64,000 nt of DNA, from NCBI RefSeq assembly GCF_003336675.1, contig NZ_QPII01000002.1, positions 186,001 through 250,000 on the forward strand, in the 5' to 3' direction. Of the stretch, positions 20,308 to 30,836 are shown piece after piece; position 1 is the first letter of the stretch, and each line of letters begins with the position of its first letter. The DNA is from Billgrantia montanilacus (GTDB lineage: Bacteria; Pseudomonadota; Gammaproteobacteria; Pseudomonadales; Halomonadaceae). A program made the position numbers and the translations under genes. The notes under the pieces are model-generated. The model was not told where the DNA came from. It made no database searches and was given only the letters and a program-made list of their open reading frames with translations.

Positions 20308-20360
20308 GTGTTATTCAATCCTTGTCCTTGCCTTTCTTTAGCGAATGGCGGCGGGCTGTA

Positions 20361-20467
20361 CGGCGACAGGCCCCGGAGCGCCGGACCGTCGAGGAGGCGC
20401 TGTGAACCCATCCCTGGGCGCTACTTTTGCCATCCATGGCAAAAGACCTCCTCTCCGGCCTGTCCCC
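20361..20467 (-). repeat. Multi-stem palindromic intergenic repeat, copy A
   Basis: About 107 bases in the leuD-leuB gap, inverted relative to copy B at 22757-22850. On the minus strand it can form an outer stem (GACAGGCC with GGCCTGTC), a second stem (GAGGAGG with CCTCCTC) and two inner hairpins (TTTTGCCA-tgga-TGGCAAAA and CCCA-ggga-TGGG). There is an extra CCGG-cgct-CCGG arm near its end. Four base differences from copy B are paired compensatory changes, so the fold is conserved. No credible coding function. It looks like a REP/MITE-type element. Confidence 0.85.
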
Positions 20468-20557
20468 TACGCCCTACAATTCTAGGTTGGTCAATCCATT
20501 CCCGGATCAGCCCCACTGCCTCCGGCAGATGCAGAGGGCGAATGCCGAGTAAGCGTG

Positions 20558-21211
20558 TCAGGCCCGGGCAGACTCGCGGAACAGCCACGGCCGCGCGGCG
20601 CGATGGCGCTGTTCGAAAGCGCGGATGGCATCCTCGTCCTTGAGAGTCAGACCGATATCATCGAGCCCCTCGAGCAGGCAGTGCTTGCGGAAGCCATCGA
20701 CCTCGAACTCAAGGATCTCGCCGGAGGGCGTGATCACCCGCTGGTTCTCCAGATCGACGTCGAGGCGATAGCCTTCGTTGGCTTCCACTTCGGCGAAGAG
20801 GCGATCGATCGTCTCCTCTGCCAGTGTGACCAGCAGCAGGCCGTTCTTGAAGGCGTTGTTGTAGAAGATGTCGGCGAAGCTCGGTGCGATCACCACACGA
20901 AAGCCGAAGTCCTCCAGCGCCCAGGGGGCGTGCTCGCGGGAGCTGCCGCAGCCGAAGTTGCGCCGCGTCAGCAGGACGCTGGCGCCCTGGTAGCGCGCCT
21001 GGTTGAGCACGAAATCGGGGTTGAGCGAGCGCGCCGAGATATCCTGGCCGGGATAGCCCTCATCGAGATAGCGCAGCTCGTCGAACAGGTTGACACCGAA
21101 ACCGGTGCGCTTGATCGACTTGAGGAACTGCTTGGGGATGATCAGGTCGGTGTCGACGTTGGCCCGATCCAGCGGCGCGACGAGGCCTTCGGTACGTTCG
21201 AACTTGTTCAT
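20558..21211 (-). CDS. leuD: 3-isopropylmalate dehydratase small subunit
   Basis: 217 residues. Pairs with LeuC to isomerise 2- to 3-isopropylmalate. Hallmarks: [18 protein letters not shown] near the N terminus and the swivel-domain [13 protein letters not shown] near residue 85. It begins 3 bases after the leuC stop, so both subunits come from one message. Confidence 0.96.
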   Translation of the reverse strand: MNKFERTEGLVAPLDRANVDTDLIIPKQFLKSIKRTGFGVNLFDELRYLDEGYPGQDISARSLNPDFVLNQARYQGASVLLTRRNFGCGSSREHAPWALEDFGFRVVIAPSFADIFYNNAFKNGLLLVTLAEETIDRLFAEVEANEGYRLDVDLENQRVITPSGEILEFEVDGFRKHCLLEGLDDIGLTLKDEDAIRAFEQRHRAARPWLFRESARA

Positions 21212-21214
21212 GGC

Positions 21215-22660
21215 TCAGGCCTCCTCAGCTGCGGGATGGGCATCCAATCGACGCACATCGACAAAGTGTCCGGCAATCGCGGCGGCGGCGGCCATCGCCG
21301 GACTGACCAGGTGGGTGCGCCCGCCGTAGCCCTGGCGCCCTTCGAAGTTGCGGTTCGAAGTGGAAGCACAGTGCTCACCGGCGCCGAGTTTGTCGGCGTT
21401 CATGGCCAGGCACATGGAGCAGCCCGGCTCGCGCCATTCAAAACCGGCCTCGATGAAGATCTTGTCCAGGCCCTCGGCCTCGGCCTGACGCTTCACCAGG
21501 CCCGAGCCCGGAACCACCATGGCCAGTTGAATGGAGTCGGCCACCTTCTTGCCCCTGGCCACCTTGGCGGCCTCGCGGAGGTCCTCGATGCGCGAATTGG
21601 TGCAGGAGCCGATGAATATCTTGTCGAGCCGAATGTCGGTGATCTTCTGCTTCGGCGCCAGCCCCATGTACTCCAGCGCGCGGGTGTAACCGCGACGCAC
21701 GGTGTCGTCACCAGCCTCGGCCGGGTCGGGCACCTCGCCGGAAATACCCGTGACCATTTCAGGGCTGGTGCCCCAGCTGACCTGCGGCTCGATCTCGGCG
21801 GCATCGAGCTCCACCACCTTGTCGAAGTCGGCGTCCGAATCGGAGACAAGGTTGCGCCAATCGGCAACGGCGGCGTCCCACTGCTCACCGGTCGGGGCGA
21901 ATGGCCGGTTGCCGAGGTAGTCGATGGTGGTATCGTCCACCGCGATCAGACCGACCCGGGCACCGGCCTCGATGGCCATGTTGCACACGGTCATGCGCCC
22001 CTCCATGGAGAGGTCGCGAATCGCGCTGCCGGCGAATTCAATGGCATAGCCTGTGCCGCCAGCGGTGCCGATCTTGCCGATTACCGCCAACACGATGTCC
22101 TTGGCGGTGACACCCGTGCCCAGCTTGCCCTCGACACGCACCTGCATGTTCTTCATCTTCTGGGCCAGCAGGCACTGGGTGGCCAGCACGTGCTCGACCT
22201 CGGAGGTGCCGATGCCGTGCGCCAACGCCGCAAAGGCGCCATGCGTCGCGGTATGGGAATCACCACAGACCACGGTCATCCCCGGCAGGGTAGCGCCCTG
22301 CTCCGGTCCCACAACGTGGACGATGCCCTGGCGCGGGTCGTTGATCTTGAACTCCTCGATGCCGAACTCTACGCAGTTGTCATCCAGCGTCTGCACCTGG
22401 ATCAGCGACACCGGATCCTTGATGCCGGCGTTGCCCTCGGCACGCTCCTTGAGCGTCGTCGGCACGTTGTGGTCGGGCGTGGCCAGGTTGGCATCGAGAC
22501 GCCATGGCTTGCGCCCGGCCAGGCGCAGGCCCTCGAAGGCCTGCGGCGAGGTCACCTCGTGGAGCAACTGGCGGTCGATGTAGATCAGCGCGGTGCCGTC
22601 GTCGCGCTCCTTCACCAGGTGCTGCGACCACAGCTTGTCGTAGAGTGTCTGGCCTGCCAT
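21215..22660 (-). CDS. leuC: 3-isopropylmalate dehydratase large subunit
   Basis: 481 residues from the ATG at 22660 (GGGAGA 5 bases upstream). Aconitase-family protein holding the [4Fe-4S] cluster; cluster cysteines are visible in [14 protein letters not shown] and [11 protein letters not shown]. An in-frame upstream start at 22738 would add residues unlike the family. Divergent from the LysR gene at 22990, with copy B of the structured repeat between them. Confidence 0.96.
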   Translation of the reverse strand: MAGQTLYDKLWSQHLVKERDDGTALIYIDRQLLHEVTSPQAFEGLRLAGRKPWRLDANLATPDHNVPTTLKERAEGNAGIKDPVSLIQVQTLDDNCVEFGIEEFKINDPRQGIVHVVGPEQGATLPGMTVVCGDSHTATHGAFAALAHGIGTSEVEHVLATQCLLAQKMKNMQVRVEGKLGTGVTAKDIVLAVIGKIGTAGGTGYAIEFAGSAIRDLSMEGRMTVCNMAIEAGARVGLIAVDDTTIDYLGNRPFAPTGEQWDAAVADWRNLVSDSDADFDKVVELDAAEIEPQVSWGTSPEMVTGISGEVPDPAEAGDDTVRRGYTRALEYMGLAPKQKITDIRLDKIFIGSCTNSRIEDLREAAKVARGKKVADSIQLAMVVPGSGLVKRQAEAEGLDKIFIEAGFEWREPGCSMCLAMNADKLGAGEHCASTSNRNFEGRQGYGGRTHLVSPAMAAAAAIAGHFVDVRRLDAHPAAEEA

Positions 22661-22756
22661 ATCGTTCTCCCGGGCTCTGGGGCCCTTTGCCTGTCCGGTC
22701 TTGTATTGACGTTCTGCTTCAGGTGGCCATTGCAGCATCGCTAGCCAAGGGGCGCC

Positions 22757-22850
22757 GGGGACAGGTCGGAGAGGGGGTCATTTGCCATGGATGGCAAATG
22801 TAGCGTCCAGGGATGGATTTACAGCGCCCCCTCGAAGACCTTGTCGCCGG
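22757..22850 (+). repeat. Multi-stem palindromic intergenic repeat, copy B
   Basis: About 94 bases on the plus strand, roughly 90% identical to copy A (20361-20467, opposite orientation) over the core. Same inner hairpins with swapped pairs (ATTTGCCA with TGGCAAAT; TCCA with TGGA) and the same second stem with one A-T pair replaced by G-C. It lacks the extra CCGG arm of copy A. Together the copies form inverted repeats around leuC-leuD. Confidence 0.85.
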
Positions 22851-22933
22851 CAAAGCCCCTGCCAGCATAGATTGGCCGATTGACAGCCAGTCTTGCCCGA
22901 CTCCATCATAAAAGCAATTCATGTTATTTATTC

Positions 22934-22959
22934 ATTGGATTCCATACTGGAATACCAAT
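22934..22959. promoter_or_regulatory. Nested dyad, probable LysR-type operator
   Basis: ATTCC-N5-GGAAT (22939-22953), a perfect T-N11-A type LysR box, nested inside ATTGG...CCAAT half-sites (22934-22938 and 22955-22959). It lies about 30-55 bases upstream of the GTG of the LysR gene, where autoregulatory sites of this family usually sit. Confidence 0.5.
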
Positions 22960-22989
22960 TGGAAGACATCACTTCAACAAGGGAAGCCC

Positions 22990-23877
22990 GTGGATACCCA
23001 GAGCCTTCAGGCCTTTCTCGCCGTGGCCGACAGCGGCAGTTTCTCCCGGGCAGGCGAGCAGTTGCACCTGACCCAGCCCGCGGTCTCCAAGCGCATCGCC
23101 ACGCTGGAAGACCAGATCAACGCGCGCCTGTTCGACCGCATCGGCCGCCGCGTCACGCTGACCGAAGCCGGGCGAATCCTGCTGCCGCGCGCCCGGCAGA
23201 TCCTGGTCATGGTGGACGACAGCCGACGGGCGCTGGTCAATCTTGGCGGCAACGTAGCCGGCAGCCTGACGCTCGCCACCAGCCACCACATCGGCCTTCA
23301 CCGCCTGCCACCGCTGCTCAAGGCCTATACCCGAAAGCATCAGAATGTACGCCTGGACCTGCAGTTTCTCGATTCCGAGCAGGCCTACCAGGGGGTGCTC
23401 GACGGTGAGCTGGAGCTCGCCGTGGTGACGCTAGCACCACACCCGGACCCACAGCTCGACGTGGTGGCGGTATGGGATGATCGGATGTGCTTCGTCTGCG
23501 CCCACGACCATCCTCTGGCCGGACGCGGGCGGCTCTCGCTGCACGAGCTATGTGCCTTCGATGCCGTGTTGCCCGGCCCCCTGACCTTCACCCGCACACT
23601 GATCGAGTCTCGCTTCGCCGCCACCGGTCTCGAACTGCCGGTAGCACTTTCCACCAACTATCTGGAGACGCTGAAGATGATGACCGCCATCGGCCTGGGC
23701 TGGAGTCTGCTACCGGAACGACTGGTGGCCGGTGAGCTGCATGAGCTGGAGGTGGATCATCCGCCTATCCATCGCTCCCTGGGCTATCTGATGCACAAGA
23801 GCCGAACCCTCTCCAATGCCGCCAGGGCGATGCTTGGCCTGCTGGAAGCCGCTCGTGACGAAGCTAGCCGGGACTGA
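22990..23877 (+). CDS. LysR-family transcriptional regulator, divergent from leuC
   Basis: 295 residues. N-terminal winged HTH (residues 2-60, with FSRAGEQLHLTQPAVSKRIATLE) and a periplasmic-binding-like effector domain (about 90-290). The GTG at 22990 is preferred because AAGGGA lies just upstream and the product then starts MDTQSLQAFLAVADSGSF, the canonical LysR start; the ATG at 22921 would add 23 unrelated residues. A LysR gene next to leuC is common in Pseudomonas relatives, but the target and ligand are unproven. A dyad operator lies upstream. Confidence 0.9.
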   Translation: MDTQSLQAFLAVADSGSFSRAGEQLHLTQPAVSKRIATLEDQINARLFDRIGRRVTLTEAGRILLPRARQILVMVDDSRRALVNLGGNVAGSLTLATSHHIGLHRLPPLLKAYTRKHQNVRLDLQFLDSEQAYQGVLDGELELAVVTLAPHPDPQLDVVAVWDDRMCFVCAHDHPLAGRGRLSLHELCAFDAVLPGPLTFTRTLIESRFAATGLELPVALSTNYLETLKMMTAIGLGWSLLPERLVAGELHELEVDHPPIHRSLGYLMHKSRTLSNAARAMLGLLEAARDEASRD

Positions 23878-23911
23878 TATGCAGGAATCTTGTTAGACTG
23901 CTTATTAAACT

Positions 23912-25306
23912 GTGGATCAGCCTTTCGAGACGGAGCCTCCAGCCGACGTGAACTCGCCTTCATCGATCGCACCTTCATCGACCGAACCTTCATCAACCGA
24001 ACCTTCATTGCGCCACAAACTGGCCGGGACTCTGATCCTGCTAGGCCTACTGTTGCAGATCCTGGGCTTCGTCGATCTGCTGCCGCTATCCCATCTGGTT
24101 GGCTACGCATTCTGGCTGGCAACGGCACTGCTGTGGCGCGACACGCCCCGCCGGACGCGCTGGCAGGCAGGGGCACTCACCGTCATCGGGGTGGGGCTTC
24201 TGGCACTGGCTCGACTGCGCTTCGATGCCGCCATTGCCTGGCCGGCGATACTGGATGGCAATACCTATGTGGTCGCCATGCTGGTGGGGGTCAGCTTCAT
24301 CGGGCTGATCGGCAACCGCAGCGGTTCGAAGCGGCCGCTGGGAAGACCTGTCACCGGGAGACGCGGCACCGCTGGCACCTGGCTGGGCGTTCATATGCTC
24401 GGCACCATCCTCAATCTATCGACCGTATTCATGATCGGTGATCGGCTGGCTCGACGCGGCCCCTTGACCACGCCGCAATTGCTGGCCCTCAACCGGGGGC
24501 TCTCCAGCGCTGCCCTCTGGTCGCCCTTCTTCGCCTCCATGGGGGTGGTGATGACGCTGGCCCCGGCACTGGAGTACTCCCGGGTGCTGGCCATCGGCCT
24601 GCCGCTTGCTTTGCTCAGCGGGGCACTGACTACCTTCGAGCTATCGCGTCGCTTCGATCTCGCCGAGGTGGCTGGGTTCTCGCTTTCTCCACGCAGCCTG
24701 CTGATGCCACTGGCCATGGCCGCCCTGGTGATGCTGTTTCACTATCGCCTGACACCCCAGCTTGGCATCGTCAGCATCATTACCTTCCTGCTGCCCGCAG
24801 TGGCACTGGCCAGCAACCTGCCCGCCGGCCCTCGCTGGACGCTGTATCGCGTTCGTCAGCATACCCTGGTGCGATTGCCCGCCATGCGCGGGGAGATTGC
24901 ACTGTTCCTGTCGGCCGGCCTGCTGACGCTCGGCCTCTCCACCGCCATTGCCGCCGCAACCGGCAGCGAATGGACACTGTTTGACCACTTTGGCGCAAGG
25001 GAAGCGATCTTCAGCTTTCTGGCCATCGTTGCCAGCGCCATCATCGGGTTGCATCCCATTATCGGCGTCTCGGTACTGGCTTCGATGCTCGACCTGGGAG
25101 CAGACCGTCAGACCCTGTTCGCCTTCACGGCCCTGGCCTCCTGGGCGGTCGGCACCTCGGTAGGGCCGCTGTCCGGAATCAACCTCTCGCTGCAGGGGCG
25201 CTACGGCGTCAGCGGCTACCGCATGATGAAACACAACCTGGTTTATGCGCTGGTAATGAGCGGCCTGGCGGTAGCTGCCATTCTGCTGCTGGACCGAATG
25301 GGGTAG
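23912..25306 (+). CDS. Unrecognised multi-pass membrane protein
   Basis: About 464 residues, with 10-12 hydrophobic segments from residue 36 onward, which suggests an inner-membrane transporter or permease. I do not recognise the family with confidence; spacing and the repeated VSVLASMLDL / VGTSVGPLSGINL type segments are reminiscent of ion or organic-anion permeases. The N terminus is a hydrophilic Ser/Pro/Glu segment built from 15-base tandem repeats. The start is uncertain: GTG at 23912 lacks a Shine-Dalgarno sequence, and GTG at 23949 or TTG at 24008 are alternatives. It follows the LysR gene by 34 bases, so cotranscription is possible. Confidence 0.55.
   Translation: MDQPFETEPPADVNSPSSIAPSSTEPSSTEPSLRHKLAGTLILLGLLLQILGFVDLLPLSHLVGYAFWLATALLWRDTPRRTRWQAGALTVIGVGLLALARLRFDAAIAWPAILDGNTYVVAMLVGVSFIGLIGNRSGSKRPLGRPVTGRRGTAGTWLGVHMLGTILNLSTVFMIGDRLARRGPLTTPQLLALNRGLSSAALWSPFFASMGVVMTLAPALEYSRVLAIGLPLALLSGALTTFELSRRFDLAEVAGFSLSPRSLLMPLAMAALVMLFHYRLTPQLGIVSIITFLLPAVALASNLPAGPRWTLYRVRQHTLVRLPAMRGEIALFLSAGLLTLGLSTAIAAATGSEWTLFDHFGAREAIFSFLAIVASAIIGLHPIIGVSVLASMLDLGADRQTLFAFTALASWAVGTSVGPLSGINLSLQGRYGVSGYRMMKHNLVYALVMSGLAVAAILLLDRMG
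23957..24016 (+). repeat. Four tandem 15-base repeats inside the membrane-protein gene
   Basis: CCTTCATCGATCGCA, CCTTCATCGACCGAA, CCTTCATCAACCGAA and a degenerate fourth unit CCTTCATTGCGCCAC. In frame they encode PSS-type units (PSSIA, PSSTE, PSSTE). Such repeats can expand or contract by slippage without breaking the frame. Confidence 0.85.
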
Positions 25307-25339
25307 CCCGCCCGGGCACCCTCCTCCTTTCGAACGCGT

Positions 25340-25855
25340 TTACTCGGAAACGCGATAGAAATAGCGATGCCCACACTGGTGGCAGGGTTCAATGCGCGTC
25401 ACGCCCTCCAGTTCCACCATGGCGTCGCAGTGGACGCAGGCCATGCGGCCCGGGGCAGCCACTTCGCCTTCGCAATAATCGGCACGGGCCGCTTCCAGAT
25501 CATCTTTCAGACGCTCGTTGTCGACGATGCTCCGGTCGGCAATGGAAAGCAGCGACTCCACCACCCGGCGCGACAGCTGGTCGAGATCGATTCCTAGCCA
25601 GGTGGCAACACTGCGACCACCGGCATGCAGGTAGCGGCGCATGTCAACCAGGTCACGCTCGACCCAGGCACGGAGCAGGGAAAGCTCATCCTTGGTGAAC
25701 TCCTCGAGGTCGGCTTCGAACTCCACCGCCTCGTCGAGTTCACGCTGCAGGTTTTCCCAGGTCAGGTCGCGGGCGCCCTCCTGCATCCGGGCCAGCAACC
25801 GCTCATAGCCTTCACGCAGGCGATGTTCGCGATGGGGGTCGGGACGTTCGCTCAT
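25340..25855 (-). CDS. Zinc-ribbon protein of the DUF1451/YbeL type
   Basis: 171 residues. The N-terminal two thirds is acidic and helical (LREGYERLLARMQEGARDL...). The C terminus carries four cysteines of a zinc ribbon, CVHC near residue 141 and CHQC near residue 159, ending HRYFYRVSE. The function of the family is unknown. ATG at 25855 has GAGGAG 6 bases upstream; the longer frame to 25933 adds residues without family resemblance. Convergent with the membrane-protein gene (33-base gap) and divergent from leuS. Confidence 0.8.
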   Translation of the reverse strand: MSERPDPHREHRLREGYERLLARMQEGARDLTWENLQRELDEAVEFEADLEEFTKDELSLLRAWVERDLVDMRRYLHAGGRSVATWLGIDLDQLSRRVVESLLSIADRSIVDNERLKDDLEAARADYCEGEVAAPGRMACVHCDAMVELEGVTRIEPCHQCGHRYFYRVSE

Positions 25856-25932
25856 GTTCTTCTCCTCGAAGCGGCTCGCAGGCGGGGCCGGGCATGGCCG
25901 ACCCCGCCCTACTGGGGTATCCTTGGTTACCA

Positions 25933-25960
25933 TTTAGACGATATCTAGCCGTCAGTTCAA
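25933..25960 (-). promoter_or_regulatory. Putative sigma-70 promoter of the zinc-ribbon gene
   Basis: On the minus strand, TTGAAC (25960-25955), a 16-base spacer, then TCTAAA (25938-25933), about 78 bases upstream of the ATG at 25855. The match to consensus is moderate. Confidence 0.3.
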
Positions 25961-26054
25961 CGTTTTATCGCCAAGAAGCGATCAACGCCTGACGCCGGAC
26001 AAGACTCCGCCGACCCGCACCGTGCCCGCCACAGTGCCCGAACATTCAAGGTAA

Positions 26055-28649
<2,595 letters not shown>

Positions 28650-28660
28650 GGAGCAGGCTA

Positions 28661-29146
28661 ATGCAACGACGCACCTTCCTAGGGCTATTGCTGACCGGTA
28701 GCGCCAGCCTTGGCCTCTCAGGCTGCGGCTATCGTCTGCGCGGTCTCGATACGCCAGGCCCGGCCATCAGCGAACTCGCCATCTCCGGCAGCGACAGCGA
28801 TTTTGCCGGAATGGTGCAGGAAAGGCTGGAGTCCGGCGATACACATGTGCACGCCCATGCCGCCCTGGTGCTCAATCTGGGGGACGAGGAGTTCCGCGAA
28901 CGCCCCCTTGGCGTACAGGATACGGGCCCCCGGGAGATGGAAATGTCCCTTCGCGTCCCCTTCTCGGTTCAGCGACGATCCGATGGTGCCTATCGGCTGC
29001 CTCAGCAGTCATTAGAGGTCGTCACCCGCTTCACGGTCAGCGATGACAACCTCCTGGCACAGGAGGAGATCCGCGAGGAAGCCCAGCAGGAGCTGCGTCG
29101 CGATGCGACTCGCCGTCTCCTTGACCGGCTACGCTCACTGGAATGA
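28661..29146 (+). CDS. lptE: LPS-assembly lipoprotein LptE
   Basis: 161 residues. Lipoprotein signal with lipobox LSGC (Cys22), followed by the family opening GYRLRG. LptE plugs the LptD barrel in the outer membrane and helps insert lipopolysaccharide. AAGGAG lies 7 bases before the ATG. It sits between leuS and holA, as usual. Confidence 0.93.
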   Translation: MQRRTFLGLLLTGSASLGLSGCGYRLRGLDTPGPAISELAISGSDSDFAGMVQERLESGDTHVHAHAALVLNLGDEEFRERPLGVQDTGPREMEMSLRVPFSVQRRSDGAYRLPQQSLEVVTRFTVSDDNLLAQEEIREEAQQELRRDATRRLLDRLRSLE

Positions 29147-29156
29147 CGAATAGACG

Positions 29157-30215
29157 ATGAAGGTCTTTGCCGACAAGCTTGCCGACGCGCTGGACAAGAA
29201 GCTGCCCCCGGTGGTCATCGTCGCCGGTGATGAACCCCTGCAGCACATGGAAGCCTGCGACACCGTCCGCTTGGCCGCGCGATCCCGCGGCATCGAAGAG
29301 CGGGATATTCTCCATGTGGAAGCCAACTTCGCCTGGGGACGGCTACGCGAAACCGCCGCCAGCATGTCGCTGTTTGCCTCCAGCAAGCTGATCGAACTGA
29401 GGCTGGGCTCCAGCAGCCTGGGCCAGGAGGGAGCCAAGGCACTCAAGGAGCATGCCGGGGAACTCGAGCGTAGTAATGATGTGCTCCTGGTCTCCATGGG
29501 CAAGCTCGACTACCGCCAGCAGAAGAGTGCTTGGTTCCAGGCGCTCGACAAGGTGGGTCTGTTCGTGCCGGTATGGCCGGTAGACCCCTCTCGCCTCGGC
29601 TATTGGCTGCGCGACCGCGCCGAGCGTCACCAGTTGATCCTCGACCTCGAGGCCGCCCGCATGCTGGGTGATCGAACCGAAGGTAATCTGCTGGCTGCCG
29701 ATCAGGAATTGCAGAAGCTCTCCCTGCTGCTGCCCAGGGGAGCCCGTGTCGGCCCGGCCGAGATCGCCAGTGGCGTCGAAAACAGCGCACGCTACGACGT
29801 CTTCACCTTGATGGATGCCTGCCTGAAGGGGGAGCGTGAACGGGTGTCACGAATCATGCGCGGGCTGCGCGGTGAAGGCGTCGAATCACCGATCGTGCTC
29901 TGGGCGCTGACGCGTGAGCTGCGCACACTGCTCTCGCTTCATCAGCACCTGGACCAGGGCCAGAGCTTCGAACATGCCTGCAAGGCCCAGAAGCCCGCCA
30001 TCTTCGACAAGCGTCGACCGGCCTATCAGCAGGCCATCGCTCGACTACCAATGAAACGACTGCACAAACTGCTGCTACTGGCCCAGCGCCTGGACCTGGC
30101 GATCAAGGGTGCCAGCCCACTGCCATTATGGGACGGCCTGCATGACCTGGCCCTGACACTGGCCGGCGGCCGTGGCCTGCTCGCGGAACTGCCCTCCTCA
30201 TACCGCGTGGGTTAA
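29157..30215 (+). CDS. holA: DNA polymerase III subunit delta
   Basis: 352 residues. Clamp-loader subunit that opens the beta sliding clamp. It begins MKVFADKLADALDKKLPPVV with the AGDEPLQHMEA segment of the family and shows the three-domain delta layout. The start lies 10 bases after lptE with only a weak Shine-Dalgarno sequence, consistent with coupling. The TAA stop lies within a 10-bp inverted repeat. Confidence 0.95.
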   Translation: MKVFADKLADALDKKLPPVVIVAGDEPLQHMEACDTVRLAARSRGIEERDILHVEANFAWGRLRETAASMSLFASSKLIELRLGSSSLGQEGAKALKEHAGELERSNDVLLVSMGKLDYRQQKSAWFQALDKVGLFVPVWPVDPSRLGYWLRDRAERHQLILDLEAARMLGDRTEGNLLAADQELQKLSLLLPRGARVGPAEIASGVENSARYDVFTLMDACLKGERERVSRIMRGLRGEGVESPIVLWALTRELRTLLSLHQHLDQGQSFEHACKAQKPAIFDKRRPAYQQAIARLPMKRLHKLLLLAQRLDLAIKGASPLPLWDGLHDLALTLAGGRGLLAELPSSYRVG

Positions 30216-30238
30216 CGCTTCTGATTTAAAGCGTTAAC
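30211..30238. repeat. Inverted repeat spanning the holA stop codon
   Basis: GTTAACGCTT (30211-30220) and AAGCGTTAAC (30229-30238), perfect 10-bp arms, loop 8 bases. No U-tract follows, so it may be a weak terminator, an RNA-stability hairpin or a binding site for the next operon. Confidence 0.55.
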
Positions 30239-30308
30239 TCTGCGTCAGATATTCGGCCTGGAATCCTGCCATCATCCCCTTGAAAACTGCTGCCTGGGAG
30301 CCATCCGC

Positions 30309-30836
30309 ATGAGCCGCCCCTCACACCTGACGCTTTCACTGGTCGCCCTGACGACCTGCTTGTTCATGGCGCTCGCCATGGCGCCCGTCAAAGCCACCGA
30401 GGCCGCCCCCAGCGAACTGTCCCCGTCACAGGATGAGACACCCATTCTCACGCTGCACAGCGACGGCGAGCGCCGTCCCGTTAGTCGCGCCGAGATCGAG
30501 TCATCGCCCCTCCATGAGGTAACACTTCAGCATTTCGAAGGCCCGCAGGGGAGCTTCGCGGGTGTGTGGCTGGACGACTTTCTCGACTCCCAGAATCTTG
30601 ACGCTTCTGCCACGCTGCGGCTTATCGCCCACGATGACTATACGGTCTTCATCACCCCCCAGGATCGTGAAGAGACGCGCTACCTGCTCGCCACACGCCT
30701 CGATGGTGACCCCCTGACGCTTACGGAGTTCGGCCCCACCATGCTGATCATACCCGCCGATGCCCAGGCCGTTGAAGCAGGCACAGCGAGCATGACCCAC
30801 TGGATCTGGTCGATTCGAGACATTCAGGCCCAATGA
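30309..30836 (+). CDS. Periplasmic SUOX/molybdopterin-fold sensor protein (PruR-like)
   Basis: 175 residues: a signal peptide (about 1-30), then a single small domain resembling the molybdopterin-binding fold of sulfite-oxidase-type oxidoreductases, with no obvious metal-ligand cysteine. GGGAG lies 8 bases upstream of the ATG. The stop overlaps the ATG of a diguanylate cyclase gene (ATGA). Known precedent: PruR of Agrobacterium is a periplasmic pterin-binding protein of this fold that works with the cyclase/phosphodiesterase DcpA. By analogy this protein may bind a pterin or similar ligand and control its partner. The fold and role are inferred. Confidence 0.65.
   Translation: MSRPSHLTLSLVALTTCLFMALAMAPVKATEAAPSELSPSQDETPILTLHSDGERRPVSRAEIESSPLHEVTLQHFEGPQGSFAGVWLDDFLDSQNLDASATLRLIAHDDYTVFITPQDREETRYLLATRLDGDPLTLTEFGPTMLIIPADAQAVEAGTASMTHWIWSIRDIQAQ

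Larger units (their letters stand above)
22661..22989. promoter_or_regulatory. Divergent leuC / LysR control region
   Basis: 329 bases without a gene. It contains structured repeat copy B (22757-22850) and an AT-rich stretch with a dyad operator (22934-22959). It must hold the promoters of both leuC (leftward) and the LysR gene (rightward). I cannot assign -35/-10 boxes with confidence. Confidence 0.6.

Noticed and set aside
20361-20467. Short open frames over the structured repeat as small proteins
   Set aside because: The paired compensatory changes between the two copies follow the fold, not a reading frame.
20555-22744. A 729-residue plus-strand open frame opposite leuC-leuD
   Set aside because: Mirror of two certain genes in GC-rich DNA; no family resemblance, no ribosome site, and it crosses both structured leuCD gene boundaries.
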